Assembly (NCBI GenBank): GCA_017883185.1
Contig: JADGOB010000029.1
Coordinates: 1-35,200 of the forward strand
DNA from: Acidobacteriota bacterium
Lineage (GTDB): Bacteria > Acidobacteriota > Vicinamibacteria > Vicinamibacterales > Fen-181
Reading direction: 5' to 3'
Length of the DNA stretch: 35,200 nt
Shown here one piece after another: positions 1 through 7,899 of the stretch. The translations under genes and the position numbers were made by a program. Each line of letters opens with the position of its first letter. Positions within the stretch are counted from its first letter, which is position 1. The notes beneath the pieces are model-generated. The model did not search any database and was not told where the DNA came from. It saw only the letters and a program-made list of their open reading frames with translations.

Positions 1-164
1 CGCAGCAGGCGCCCTGTGCCCAGATACCACCGGAGGAGGCTGTTGCTCGTGCGTTCGCTCCGCCCCCGCGCGGTGTGCGCTTCGACGAACTCGGCGTGCG
101 TGAACACCGGGTGGGCTGCGAAGAACGCCGCTGGTCGTGTCCACTTGCCAGACTGCGCAGACAT
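1..164 (-). CDS. N-terminus of AbiEi-like type IV antitoxin/regulator (partial)
   Basis: The reading frame starts at ATG 164-162 on the minus strand and runs off the left edge, giving about 54 residues. Visible text includes HPVFTHAEFVEAHTARGRS followed by LLRWYLGTGRLL. This resembles the N-terminal winged-helix segment of AbiEi-type antitoxins and related predicted transcriptional regulators, where a 'GRLLRVRRGLY'-like stretch normally follows. AbiEi proteins are antitoxins of type IV toxin-antitoxin systems and repress their own promoter through inverted repeats. A perfect palindrome lies upstream here, which fits that role. The toxin partner (AbiEii nucleotidyltransferase) would be expected further left and is not visible. 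No strong Shine-Dalgarno sequence precedes the ATG. The family assignment rests on motif memory over a short fragment, so a generic winged-helix regulator is the main alternative. Confidence 0.6.
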   Translation of the reverse strand, partial: MSAQSGKWTRPAAFFAAHPVFTHAEFVEAHTARGRSERTSNSLLRWYLGTGRLL

Positions 165-181
165 CAGGATGAATATTACTG

Positions 182-215
182 ATTATAGCTCGTTTCAGCA
201 AGTCTAGACTTGCTG
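182..215 (-). promoter_or_regulatory. Promoter with palindromic operator for the AbiEi-like gene
   Basis: A perfect TATAAT -10 element reads on the minus strand at 187-182, with the start codon about 20 nt further on. Overlapping the expected -35 zone is a perfect 20-bp palindrome at 196-215, half-site CAGCAAGTCT. A further copy of the 9-nt half-site CAGCAAGTC occurs at 261-269, 65 bp away, in direct orientation. The arrangement suggests autorepression by the adjacent regulator. That binding is inferred from the known behaviour of AbiEi; only the sequence symmetry is directly seen. Confidence 0.6.
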
Positions 216-372
216 TATTGTGCTCGCATACGGCATTTCATTACTTATAAATGCTCACTACAGCAAGTCAACTAGGTCGGTGGATTGCGAGGACCCGCGC
301 GTCAGGGCGCGAACGAGCCGCTGCAGCGCCAGTTCGGGCAATCCTACGAGACGGGATTAGACGACCACGCGC

Positions 373-1647
373 CTATTCACTCAGACTGGCCGAGGCCGCG
401 AAAATCGTCAGTTTCAACTCAGACTGGTCTGGGAGTTCGTACACGGGGCGCCGGCCCGATAGCCTTTCGCTCCGATCCAGAATGATCGAGACCCCCTCTC
501 CGCGTCGATCCATGAACGTGGAACGAGTGGTCTCTAGACCACTGATCGCTGAGGGCACAGCGCACTTGGCCAGCAGGCTCGCGATCGTCTCATTGCGGCT
601 CGACTGCCGTTGTTCGAGGCTATCGAGCGTCATCGTGTCGGCCAGCGCGCCGGGGACGTAGATCTCCAACCGATTCGAGAACAAGCGTATTCTGATTTTC
701 GATCCATACATCGAGTAGTCTCGATGGGCCACGGCATTAACCAGCGCCTCGAACACAGCGGTGAGATCGAATTGGGGCACATCGTGTCGGCCAACAGTCT
801 TGGACGCCCCGACGCGCATGTTCGTCGCCACAAATCGGCACGCCTCGGCGACCTGGACATCCAGGGTCCCGACGATGTCTTTCGCGTCAATCTGGTAGCC
901 TGGGGCATCTGCAGCCCCAGATACCCCCTCGCCGCGATACGCCACCGCCTGAATGAACGCGTGCGTGAGCCATTGCTCCGGATGACGGGACGCCATCAGA
1001 ATCCCTGAGACGGACGGTCGAAGCGTTCCATGGTCGTCGTCCCTCGCCATGCCGAGCTTGCGCAGGAAGGGGCCCAACTCGTCTCCGGTCCTCACGGTCC
1101 GGAAGCGCCCTAACAAATCCGGATCCAGGTCGTCAAACGACGAGTCGGCGACGACCTGTTCGTCGAACCGAATCAGGCGAGCCTGGCTGCGCTGCTGCAT
1201 GAGGCGACCCAGGTACTCGGGATCCATCTGCCGCTTGGTGCTGCCCACCCGGTGGAAATACCCTCCAGGGCTCTGGTGGACCCAGAGACTGTGCGGCACG
1301 TCAACCTTGATAATGGGTCGTGATTGACCGTCCGCGCCAGGGAGTAACATCCGCTCGATTCGCGGAAAGAGGGGCGGCTTGACGACGTCGCGCACGATCT
1401 CATGCGCGAATCTCTCGGCCACATCGAGGCGGTCGATCCCGATTCCGACCACCTCGCGGGTCTTGTCGTCAACCCCAAGCACGAGGACTCCCCCGTGCGC
1501 ATTCGCAAACGCCGCCAGCTCGTCGGCCACATCTTGACGGTCAGGTCCCTCCACCTTGTCACCCGCAAACACGATTGTCTTCAGCTCCAGCGAGCTATCT
1601 TCGCCGAGACGGATCTGCTCCAGGAGTTGTGCCACTGTGTCAAACAT
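373..1647 (-). CDS. AlbA_2 (Schlafen-type) and HATPase_c_4 protein, RecG-like
   Basis: A 424-residue protein. The start at ATG 1647 (MFDTVAQLLEQ) was chosen because the 61 residues before it in the open frame are low-quality and overlap the upstream gene. Residues about 15-70 form an AlbA_2 domain, with the typical LELK, ANAHGGVLVLGVDD and VVGI motifs. The C-terminal third has the HATPase_c_4 pattern: FEALVNAVAHRDY, then LEIYVPG, then DRRGEGVSIIL. Proteins of this build are usually annotated as putative ATP-binding transcriptional regulators or RecG-related proteins, and AlbA_2/Schlafen-type domains recur in defence loci. The start overlaps the 3' end of the upstream TrlF-like ATPase remnant by 8 bp, implying they were once translationally coupled. 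Fold and family are well supported; the cellular role is not known. Confidence 0.85.
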   Translation of the reverse strand: MFDTVAQLLEQIRLGEDSSLELKTIVFAGDKVEGPDRQDVADELAAFANAHGGVLVLGVDDKTREVVGIGIDRLDVAERFAHEIVRDVVKPPLFPRIERMLLPGADGQSRPIIKVDVPHSLWVHQSPGGYFHRVGSTKRQMDPEYLGRLMQQRSQARLIRFDEQVVADSSFDDLDPDLLGRFRTVRTGDELGPFLRKLGMARDDDHGTLRPSVSGILMASRHPEQWLTHAFIQAVAYRGEGVSGAADAPGYQIDAKDIVGTLDVQVAEACRFVATNMRVGASKTVGRHDVPQFDLTAVFEALVNAVAHRDYSMYGSKIRIRLFSNRLEIYVPGALADTMTLDSLEQRQSSRNETIASLLAKCAVPSAISGLETTRSTFMDRRGEGVSIILDRSERLSGRRPVYELPDQSELKLTIFAASASLSE

Positions 1648-2580
1648 GCGAGTGCTCCGTGGCAAGGTGAATACGGCGATAGCGATCCGCAAACGCGCGA
1701 GCGCCACCTTCCATGACCCGACAGATCTCCCGTCGCACACCGAGCTCCTGCAGGCATCCAGTTCCGTCGGCGATAAGTTGACACTGACCGCCACGGAAGT
1801 CCATCGCAACGACCATCTCAGCCTCGCCATTCACGACAATATTCGCATTGTGCGTGGCGACAATCACCTGCCTCTGCCGCTTGCCATGGCGAATCTGGGT
1901 GACGATCAGGTCGTAAATGAGGTGATTGTCCAGATCGTCTTCGGGTTGATCCAACACGATGGGCTCATCACCGTACGAGAGAAGGAAGGCGAGGACCGCG
2001 GCGGATTTCTGCCCCGGCGAGCCCTGCGCTATCGACACGAACTGGTCGTTGGCGCCGGGTCGGCGGTACTGCACCTTTAGCGTGTCCTCGGGCCACCAGA
2101 GATCCAGACGATCAATCTGCTCCGGCAGCAGGGTTTTCAGGTGCTTCCGGAACGACTCGGTTCGGCCAGGGACGCCTGAACCACCTGATCCTGCTGACAG
2201 CGTGCTCTTGATATCGCGAATGCGCACCGTCGCGAACATGCCGGGGCGTGGGATGTGCTCTGCCACCCTCTACTCCTCCGGGCGGAACCTGACGAGAACC
2301 CGATCGATATGGGACCAGCGAGCGTGAACAACTCCTCGCAGGCCCTCGTTGTGAAGTCGAACAACTTGTCAGGGTCGGCGATCAGGCCAACCCAGTCGTG
2401 GTCGCTGATGTCTGCGAAATACCGCCCCAGGGGAGATTCGGCATCGTCAACGTCCTTGTGCGCCCAGTTCCTGGCTACCTCGCCGAGTTCCTGACGCAGG
2501 GTTCTCGCGAAGTCTATCCGCTCCGCCTCTTTCATGCGCAAGAACTCGAGATTGTCCAGATGCTTCGGCAGTGTCCCCAA
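1640..2580 (-). pseudogene. Decayed 3' part of a TrlF/SMC-like ATPase
   Basis: Two overlapping frames together spell the C-terminal third of a large AAA/SMC-like ATPase. The upstream piece (from ATG 2580) contains KEAERIDFARTLRQELGEV and continues to about EELFTLAGP. The downstream frame carries a Walker B/D-loop region (EPIVLDQPEDDLDN), then RQVIVATHNANIVVNGEAE near its end, typical of TrlF-type (PHP-associated) ATPases. Joining them needs a frame change around 2280-2330. In the downstream frame a TAG at 2272-2270 interrupts RVLVRFRPEE and RVAEHIPRPG. No Walker A or PHP half exists, because sbcC begins directly upstream. A Shine-Dalgarno-like GGAGGAG before GTG 2266 could still allow translation of the last 208 residues. 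I read it as a truncated, mutated relic whose intact form partnered the AlbA_2 gene. Confidence 0.65.
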
Positions 2581-2583
2581 TGC

Positions 2584-2602
2584 CCGTGACGGGGCAGGTC
2601 AC
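2584..2602. repeat. Left copy of direct repeat flanking sbcDC
   Basis: CCGTGACGGGGCAGGTCAC, matching 6897-6915 at 18 of 19 positions in the same orientation. Inside it GTGAC and GTCAC can pair around a 7-nt loop. It sits exactly between the truncated TrlF-like gene and the sbcC stop codon. It shares the 10-mer GGGGCAGGTC with the REP-like hairpin at 22649-22658. Confidence 0.6.
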
Positions 2603-2619
2603 CGGACACTCTCACTGCC

Positions 2620-5600
2620 CTACATCACAAACCTCGCACTGCTCCCCTTCCCGGTCGGCGTCACTTCCAGCCGCGCGTCGATACGGTTTCGCAGCTCGGC
2701 GACGTGGGAGATGATGCCCACCAGCCGGCCGCCCTCGCGCAGTTGCATCAGGGTCTGGAGCGCCAGGTCCAACGCCTCGTCATCCAGGCTGCCGAAGCCT
2801 TCGTCTACGAAGATGGTCTCGAGACGGATGCCGGCCGCATAGGACGAGACGACGTCGGCCAGGCCCAGCGCGAGCGCGAGCGAGGCCATGAAGCCCTCGC
2901 CGCCCGAGAGGGTGTTGACCGGGCGCGACGTCCCGGTGAACGCGTCGAGGACCACAAGATCCAGGCCGCCGGCGCGGCGGGCGTCCTCGCGGGTGCGCTC
3001 GCGCTCGAGGTCGTAGCGGCCGCGCGTCATCCGACGCAGGCGCACGGAGGCGGACAGCAGCACCTCGTCGAGCAGGGCGCCAAGGACATAGCGCTGCAGG
3101 GTGATACCGTCCTTGTTCTGGCCGTTCACGATGTTCGAGACGTGGGTGACGCAGCCGAACTCGGCGCTCGCCTGCGTGCGGCGGACAGCCAGGGACTCGA
3201 GCGCATCCTTCAGTTTCGTGATGCGCCGCAGGCGTTCGTCCATCTCGCCCTGCGCCCGACTCTTCTCCTCGATGGCGGCGAGTAGCTCCCGGACTCGCGA
3301 TTCGAGCGGAGCGATATCCGGTGCGTCGATCGACGGACTCGCCTGCCGCGCGCGGGATGCGCGGTCGCGCGAGGCCGCCAGCTCGTGGCGGAAGCGCTCG
3401 ACGTCCTTCGCGAGCGAGTCGATCTCGCTCGCGTCGAGGCGGGCCGATCGGTAGTCCTGCTCGGAGTCGAACCCTGCATCCGCCAAGCTCCGGAGGAATC
3501 GCTCCTGCGCATCGGCCGCCTTCTCGGCCGCCGCGGCCAGCCGGTCGCTGGCAGCCACCACCGCCTGCTCCGCCGCCGCGTGCGCGCGGGCCGCATCGTC
3601 GCTTGCCTTGCGCGTGCGCTCCAGCGCGGCGTTCAATGTAGCCAGCTGTCCGCGCAGCGCCGCTGTCGCCGTCTCCACCGCTTCGGGCGCCCGCAGGTTC
3701 TCCGGGACCGCGCGCTCGAGTTCGGCGACTCGCCCTGCCTCGGTCGCGGCCGCGCGGTCGAGCTGCTGCAACGCCTCGACGCCGGTCTTGATCGCGTCCG
3801 TCTGCGCGGCAAGGACCTGGCGCCTGGCCCCCAGCGCCGCACTCAGCGCCTCGAGGCGCGAGGCAGCCTCGTCGGACTCGCGCGCAGACTCCTCCGCTTT
3901 CTTGAGCGCCTTCTTCAGGGACTTCGAGTTTTCGCCGCCGTCCTGGGCGAGGCTGGCAATCGTCGCCTGCAGGCTCTTCGCCTCGACTTGCGCGGATGCC
4001 TCCTGCCCCGCTGCGGCCACTCGCGCCTGCTGCGCGTCCTTCAGCGCCGCGCGCGCCGCCTCCACCTCGTCGCGGCCCGGGATCCGGCGCGTGCTCCCTG
4101 CGGGATGCGGATGCTCGATCGACCCGCACACGGGACACGGCTCGTCGTCTTTCAGCTCGCGGGCCAGCAGCCCCGCCTGCCCGGCCACCCACTCGGTTTC
4201 GATCTTCTCGAGCTCGGCCGTCGCTCGCTGGACGTCCTTATCGGCCTGCGCCCGGGCGGAGGTGGCCTCTTCGAGGTGACGATGTGCCTCGAGCAGATCC
4301 TTGCGCGCCTTCTCCACCGTCACAGTCTGGTCGAGCGCGCGCTTCGCCGCTTGCACCGCCACCGCGCGCGCCTCGCGCTGCGCGGAAAGAGACGATGCCT
4401 GCTCGAGCGAGACGCGGCCTTCCTCGACATCGACCGCCAGCGTGTCGCGGGTGGTTTCGAGACATCGAAGCGCCGCTCGCTTCGCGGCGCAGCTGTCCGA
4501 CAGCTGTTTCGCGCCGGCCCTGACGGCGGCGAGCGACGCGACGGTTTTGGCCAGCTCGCCGAGGCGGGTGATCTCGGCGCTGATCCGCTCGCGCTCGGAC
4601 TCGCGCCGTAGCTCCTGCGCAAGCGCGACGCCGGTGCGCAACTGCGCCTCGGCGGACGACGCGAGGCTGGCGTCCGAGGCTGACAGCGCCTTCTGCGCTT
4701 CCAGGCTCTCCACGTGGCGAGTGACGGCCGTTTGATCAGCCTCTGCGACGGGCAGGGCCCGGCGCGCGCGCTGGACACGGACGTCTGCGACGTCGAACTC
4801 CGAGGCGCGCTGATCGAGAGCGGCGAGGGCCGCGTCCGCGGCCAGGCGCTCCTGGACCAGCGCAGCGCGTTCGCGGGCCGCCTGCAGGATCGCTTCGGCT
4901 TCGGCCTTGGCGGCACGGATCGCATCAAGCTCCGCGGCAACCCGGTTCCTCTCCGCCACGTGGGTCTCGCGGAGCGGCTCCAACTCGTCCTCCGACGCCA
5001 CGCCGGCGTCGGCGAGGACATGGCCGCGTTCCTTCTCGATCTCCTCGAGCGCAGCTCTCGCGGCCCGCGCGCGTTCCTTGAGCATCTCCTCAATGCGGCG
5101 ATACACCTCGGTCTGGAAGAGGATCTGGAGGATCTCCTCGCGTCCCCTGGAATCGGCCTGGAGCAGCTCGCGGAACTTCCCCTGAGGCAGCATCACCACC
5201 TGAGCGAACTGATCGCGCCTGAACCCGAGCAGGCGCTCGACCTCGGCGTTCACCTTGTTCGGCTGGCTCGCGAGGAGTTCGCCTTCATCGGCCGGCGCGC
5301 TGTTCGTCCGGCGCCACAGGCTGGCCTTGGGCTGCTGCGTCGTCATGCCGGTCCCGCGGGCTTTGGGGCGTTCTTGCTCGGGCCCCCGCGACACGCGATA
5401 CGCGTCGGCGCCCAAACTGAAGTCGAACACCACCTCGGTCGCCATCGTCGGCTCGGCGTGGTCGCTGCGAAGGCGCTTCGGATCGCGCTCGCCGCCGGAG
5501 GCCTCGCCGTAGAGGGCGAAGCAGATGGCATCGAGAATCGAGGTCTTCCCCGCGCCGGTGGGGCCGTGGATCAGGAAGCAGGCGCTGGTGCCGAGGGCGC

Positions 5601-5667
5601 TGAAGTCGAGGACCTGCTCGCCCGCGTAGGGGCCGAAGGCGCGCATGACGAGGCGGAGCGGTCTCAC
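2620..5667 (-). CDS. sbcC: Exonuclease subunit SbcC (Rad50 family)
   Basis: A 1015-residue SMC-type ATPase, a normal length for SbcC. With SbcD it forms the Mre11/Rad50-like nuclease that opens DNA hairpins and processes blocked or palindromic ends. Residues 35-43 are the Walker A motif (GPTGAGKTS). A Q-loop region with QVVMLPQGKFRELL follows. Long Ala/Glu/Arg-rich coiled coils flank the zinc hook CPVC at 511-514. The C-terminal head has the signature NTLSGGEGFMASLALALGLA and the Walker B IFVDEGFGSLDDEAL. The start is GTG 5667, which shares GTGA with the sbcD stop (4-bp overlap), indicating coupled translation. The stop lies 33 bp from the truncated ATPase relic. All expected motifs are intact. 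Confidence 0.97.
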   Translation of the reverse strand: MRPLRLVMRAFGPYAGEQVLDFSALGTSACFLIHGPTGAGKTSILDAICFALYGEASGGERDPKRLRSDHAEPTMATEVVFDFSLGADAYRVSRGPEQERPKARGTGMTTQQPKASLWRRTNSAPADEGELLASQPNKVNAEVERLLGFRRDQFAQVVMLPQGKFRELLQADSRGREEILQILFQTEVYRRIEEMLKERARAARAALEEIEKERGHVLADAGVASEDELEPLRETHVAERNRVAAELDAIRAAKAEAEAILQAARERAALVQERLAADAALAALDQRASEFDVADVRVQRARRALPVAEADQTAVTRHVESLEAQKALSASDASLASSAEAQLRTGVALAQELRRESERERISAEITRLGELAKTVASLAAVRAGAKQLSDSCAAKRAALRCLETTRDTLAVDVEEGRVSLEQASSLSAQREARAVAVQAAKRALDQTVTVEKARKDLLEAHRHLEEATSARAQADKDVQRATAELEKIETEWVAGQAGLLARELKDDEPCPVCGSIEHPHPAGSTRRIPGRDEVEAARAALKDAQQARVAAAGQEASAQVEAKSLQATIASLAQDGGENSKSLKKALKKAEESARESDEAASRLEALSAALGARRQVLAAQTDAIKTGVEALQQLDRAAATEAGRVAELERAVPENLRAPEAVETATAALRGQLATLNAALERTRKASDDAARAHAAAEQAVVAASDRLAAAAEKAADAQERFLRSLADAGFDSEQDYRSARLDASEIDSLAKDVERFRHELAASRDRASRARQASPSIDAPDIAPLESRVRELLAAIEEKSRAQGEMDERLRRITKLKDALESLAVRRTQASAEFGCVTHVSNIVNGQNKDGITLQRYVLGALLDEVLLSASVRLRRMTRGRYDLERERTREDARRAGGLDLVVLDAFTGTSRPVNTLSGGEGFMASLALALGLADVVSSYAAGIRLETIFVDEGFGSLDDEALDLALQTLMQLREGGRLVGIISHVAELRNRIDARLEVTPTGKGSSARFVM

Positions 5668-6836
5668 GCGCGCACCTCGCGATCGCGGCCAGCCACGCTG
5701 TCGGCGGTGGAGCCGAAGACGGCCTCTTCCTCAGGAGTTGGCGCGTCGCCGGTCACCTCCTTGAAGAAGTTGGCGAACAGCTGGCCGTAATCGAGCTGGC
5801 GACGGTCGCCGGCGGGCTGGCCTTCGGCGCCAGAGACGACGTCGGGCGCGCGCTCGATGCAGAGGATGTTGGGGTAGATGGCGCGGAGGCGGCCGATGGG
5901 GTCGAGGACGGGATGGCGATCCAGGAGGCGGGCGACGATGTAGTCTTCTCGGGCTGCGGCGGGCAACGGATGGGCCTCGTGGGCCTCGGGCCGAAGCAGC
6001 TGCTCCAGCGTGCCTTCGATTCGGCGGAGCTCGCGGCGAGGGACGAGAGGGATCTCCTCGGTCCGGCTCACGCCCGCGGCGTCGATGTCCACGATGGTGA
6101 CCGAGCGGCGTTGGCCGACCTCGTCGAAGGAATACTCGAGGAGAGCGCCGGAATAGCGGAGATGTACACCTCCTATGTGCTGCGGGCGGTGGAGGTGGCC
6201 GAGCGCGACATACTGGAACCCGTCGAAGTTCGAGGCGTCCACCGCCCCGGCGCCGCCGACCGACAAGGGGCGCTCGGAGTCGCTGCCGAGTCCACCGGAG
6301 ACAAACGCGTGGCCGACGAACACGGAGCGGCCGTGCCGGGGATGGGCGCCGACCATCGAAGCGACGAGCGCGCGCATTCCGCTCTCGTGGTCCACCACCT
6401 CGGTGTTGGCGAGGCGTTCGCGGATGAGGGCGGGTTCCGAGTACGGCGCGACGTAGAAGGCGACGGGACCGTGATCGTCTCCGAGGACGACGGGCGCGAG
6501 GTCGGGGGACGGCAAGCCGAACAGGTGGAGTCCCTGGTGGGACAGGACGCGCGCGCCGAACGACAGCCGCTCGGGGCTGTCGTGATTGCCGGCGGCGAGG
6601 ATCGTCGGGACTTTCAGGCCGAGGAGCAGCTCGGACAGCGTGTCGTCGAGAAGTTTCACCGCCTCGGGCGGCGGCACCGCGCGGTCGTAGATGTCGCCGG
6701 CCACGACCACCGCGTCCACGCGGGCGTCACGGGCGATGTCGATCACCTGGTGAAGGACGAACGCCTGGTCCTCCGTCAGGTGGACTTGGTGAAACAGGCG
6801 CCCAAGATGCCAGTCGGCTGTGTGCAGAAAGCGCAT
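5664..6836 (-). CDS. sbcD: Exonuclease subunit SbcD (Mre11 family)
   Basis: A 390-residue calcineurin-like phosphoesterase, the nuclease half of SbcCD. The start MRFLHTADWHLG was chosen because it is the canonical SbcD N-terminus; a GTG seven codons earlier (6857) is possible but adds only non-conserved residues. The metal-binding motifs are all present in order: D8/H10 in TADWHLG, then GDIYDR, GNHD, VGHAFVSGG and ALGHLHRPQ. The C-terminal capping region contains DYGQLFANFFKEVTG. It is the first gene of a two-gene operon with sbcC, overlapping by 4 bp. No convincing sigma-70 promoter was found upstream; a weak TAGCAT sits at 6888-6883 on the minus strand. Confidence 0.97.
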   Translation of the reverse strand: MRFLHTADWHLGRLFHQVHLTEDQAFVLHQVIDIARDARVDAVVVAGDIYDRAVPPPEAVKLLDDTLSELLLGLKVPTILAAGNHDSPERLSFGARVLSHQGLHLFGLPSPDLAPVVLGDDHGPVAFYVAPYSEPALIRERLANTEVVDHESGMRALVASMVGAHPRHGRSVFVGHAFVSGGLGSDSERPLSVGGAGAVDASNFDGFQYVALGHLHRPQHIGGVHLRYSGALLEYSFDEVGQRRSVTIVDIDAAGVSRTEEIPLVPRRELRRIEGTLEQLLRPEAHEAHPLPAAAREDYIVARLLDRHPVLDPIGRLRAIYPNILCIERAPDVVSGAEGQPAGDRRQLDYGQLFANFFKEVTGDAPTPEEEAVFGSTADSVAGRDREVRA

Positions 6837-6896
6837 AGGCGTGGGTGACCCAAACACTTCGGAACGTTCGCACTTCTGCCGGATGCTAGAGGAGGA

Positions 6897-6916
6897 CCGT
6901 GACAGGGCAGGTCACG
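6897..6916. repeat. Right copy of direct repeat flanking sbcDC
   Basis: CCGTGACAGGGCAGGTCAC at 6897-6915, one mismatch from 2584-2602. With the next base it forms a hairpin of 6 bp (CGTGAC/GTCACG) and a 7-nt loop. It lies about 60 bp upstream of the sbcD start, so the two copies bracket the operon precisely. A second small hairpin, ATGGCAG-AAT-CTGCCAT, follows at 6929-6945. Confidence 0.6.
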
Positions 6917-7022
6917 TTGCGGCGGAGCATGGCAGAATCTGCCATCGGTCTGCGCCTGGGGACGTGCTAATAGTGCAGCCAATGGCGTTCGGGTGCAAGG
7001 GAGCGTGCGGATGATACACGAT

Positions 7023-7150
7023 AGTCGGAGCTGACGCAGACGAGTCGGAACTGACGCAGACGAGTCGGAGCTGACGCAGAGGAGTCGGAACTGACGCAGA
7101 CGAGTCGGAACTGACGCAGAGGAGTCGGAGCTGACGCAGAGGAGTCGGAG
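7023..7150. repeat. 20-bp tandem repeat array, six full copies plus a partial
   Basis: The unit is AGTCGGARCTGACGCAGASG, repeated at 7023, 7043, 7063, 7083, 7103 and 7123, with an 8-nt partial copy at 7143. Copies differ only at position 8 (G/A) and position 19 (C/G). The 20-bp period is not a multiple of three, so the array is not a protein repeat. It can be read as 7+7+6 bp. Its first 14 bases match the reverse complement of the tract at 8843-8898 at 12 of 14 positions. No gene covers 6858-7549 convincingly; apart from hairpins, this array and a possible DUF2442 relic, nothing else was seen there. Confidence 0.95.
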
Positions 7151-7210
7151 GCGGCGCGGCCGTCAAGGCCATAACCAGGCCGAGTCTCTTCGGTTCCGGC
7201 TCGACGGGTT

Positions 7211-7477
7211 ATGGACTCGGCACGTGCCAAAGGCGTTGGACGATGCGGGGCTCCAGCGCAGCCGCTCAGCGCGGGCATGCGCATCATCGCGGGACTGAAG
7301 GCCCGCGAGTTGCGCTGGCCGCAGCTGGATGTTGATTTGTCGGTGGAGTCACTCGAGCACCCCGAGGGATATCCGCTGGTCAGCCAGTTGCCGGTCGCCA
7401 AGCCGGCAGACGCGGCAGCCTCTTCCCTGCCGCTCCGCGAACGGCAACCGGGATATTCAGCGAAGCGACGGCGCTGA
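7211..7477 (+). pseudogene. Possible DUF2442 C-terminal relic
   Basis: An 88-codon open frame whose middle part, ELRWPQLDVDLSVESLEHPE (about 7305-7364), resembles the C-terminal 'hWPdLDeDlSvEsL' signature of DUF2442 proteins, small proteins often found next to DUF4160 and in toxin-antitoxin-like pairs. The N-terminal domain expected before this signature is missing, replaced by the repeat array. The tail after GYPLVSQ is not recognisable. If real it is a fragment left by a rearrangement. No Shine-Dalgarno sequence supports the ATG at 7211. The match is short, so chance similarity is possible. Confidence 0.35.
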
Positions 7478-7549
7478 CGCGACGCGTGACGGACACGTCT
7501 GGCTACGGGCTCGGAGCCTATGGGCGCCTACGCTTGACGAGCGCGACAC

Positions 7550-7768
7550 TCAGCGGGCGCGGAAGGTGATGATGCCGCGCACCATGTCGTACGGAGAGAC
7601 GCTGACCGTGACGCGGTCACCGGTCACGACCTTGATGCGGAAGCGGCGCATGCGGCCGCTGAGCTGCGCGAGCACCTCGTGCCCGGCGTCGGCCTGAATG
7701 CGGTAGAGTCCACCGCCGTGGATGGAAGTGACGGTGCCTTGGATATCGAGAAGATCGTCTTTGCTCAA
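7550..7768 (-). CDS. infA: Translation initiation factor IF-1
   Basis: A 72-residue S1/OB-fold protein, the normal IF-1 length. IF-1 binds the A site of the 30S subunit during initiation. Conserved landmarks are GHEVLAQLSGRMRRFRIKV, GDRVTVSVSPYDMVRGIITFR and a C-terminal basic residue. The start is a TTG codon at 7768-7766 (encoding MSKDDLLDIQG); AGAGG lies about 10 nt upstream on the minus strand and no in-frame ATG is near. The gene is not in a ribosomal protein operon as the main infA usually is, but follows an RRM protein gene on the same strand (131-bp gap). The divergent N-terminal half (TSIHGGGLYRIQADA) fits a second IF-1 paralogue. Whether the genome has another infA cannot be seen here. 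Confidence 0.95.
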   Translation of the reverse strand: MSKDDLLDIQGTVTSIHGGGLYRIQADAGHEVLAQLSGRMRRFRIKVVTGDRVTVSVSPYDMVRGIITFRAR

Positions 7769-7899
7769 AGTTGAACGCCTCTACCAACTGCCGATCTTGT
7801 GCTCGGGGGCTGGACCGGTGACGACAGCACGGCCGCGACGTGCGCGTCGCAGCCGACCTGTCGCCATGCGAATGATCGGGAATCCTTGAACTACGCCAG

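Noticed and set aside
2780-4611. Long frames overlapping sbcC on both strands
   Set aside because: Compositional shadows of a gene with all SbcC motifs.
7023-7150. CRISPR array
   Set aside because: The 20-bp units are contiguous with no unique spacers, and no cas gene is present.
7274-7306. MRIIAGLKARELRWP, reminiscent of the RsmD N-terminus
   Set aside because: Only the first few residues agree, nothing of the methyltransferase follows, and the following text fits DUF2442 better.
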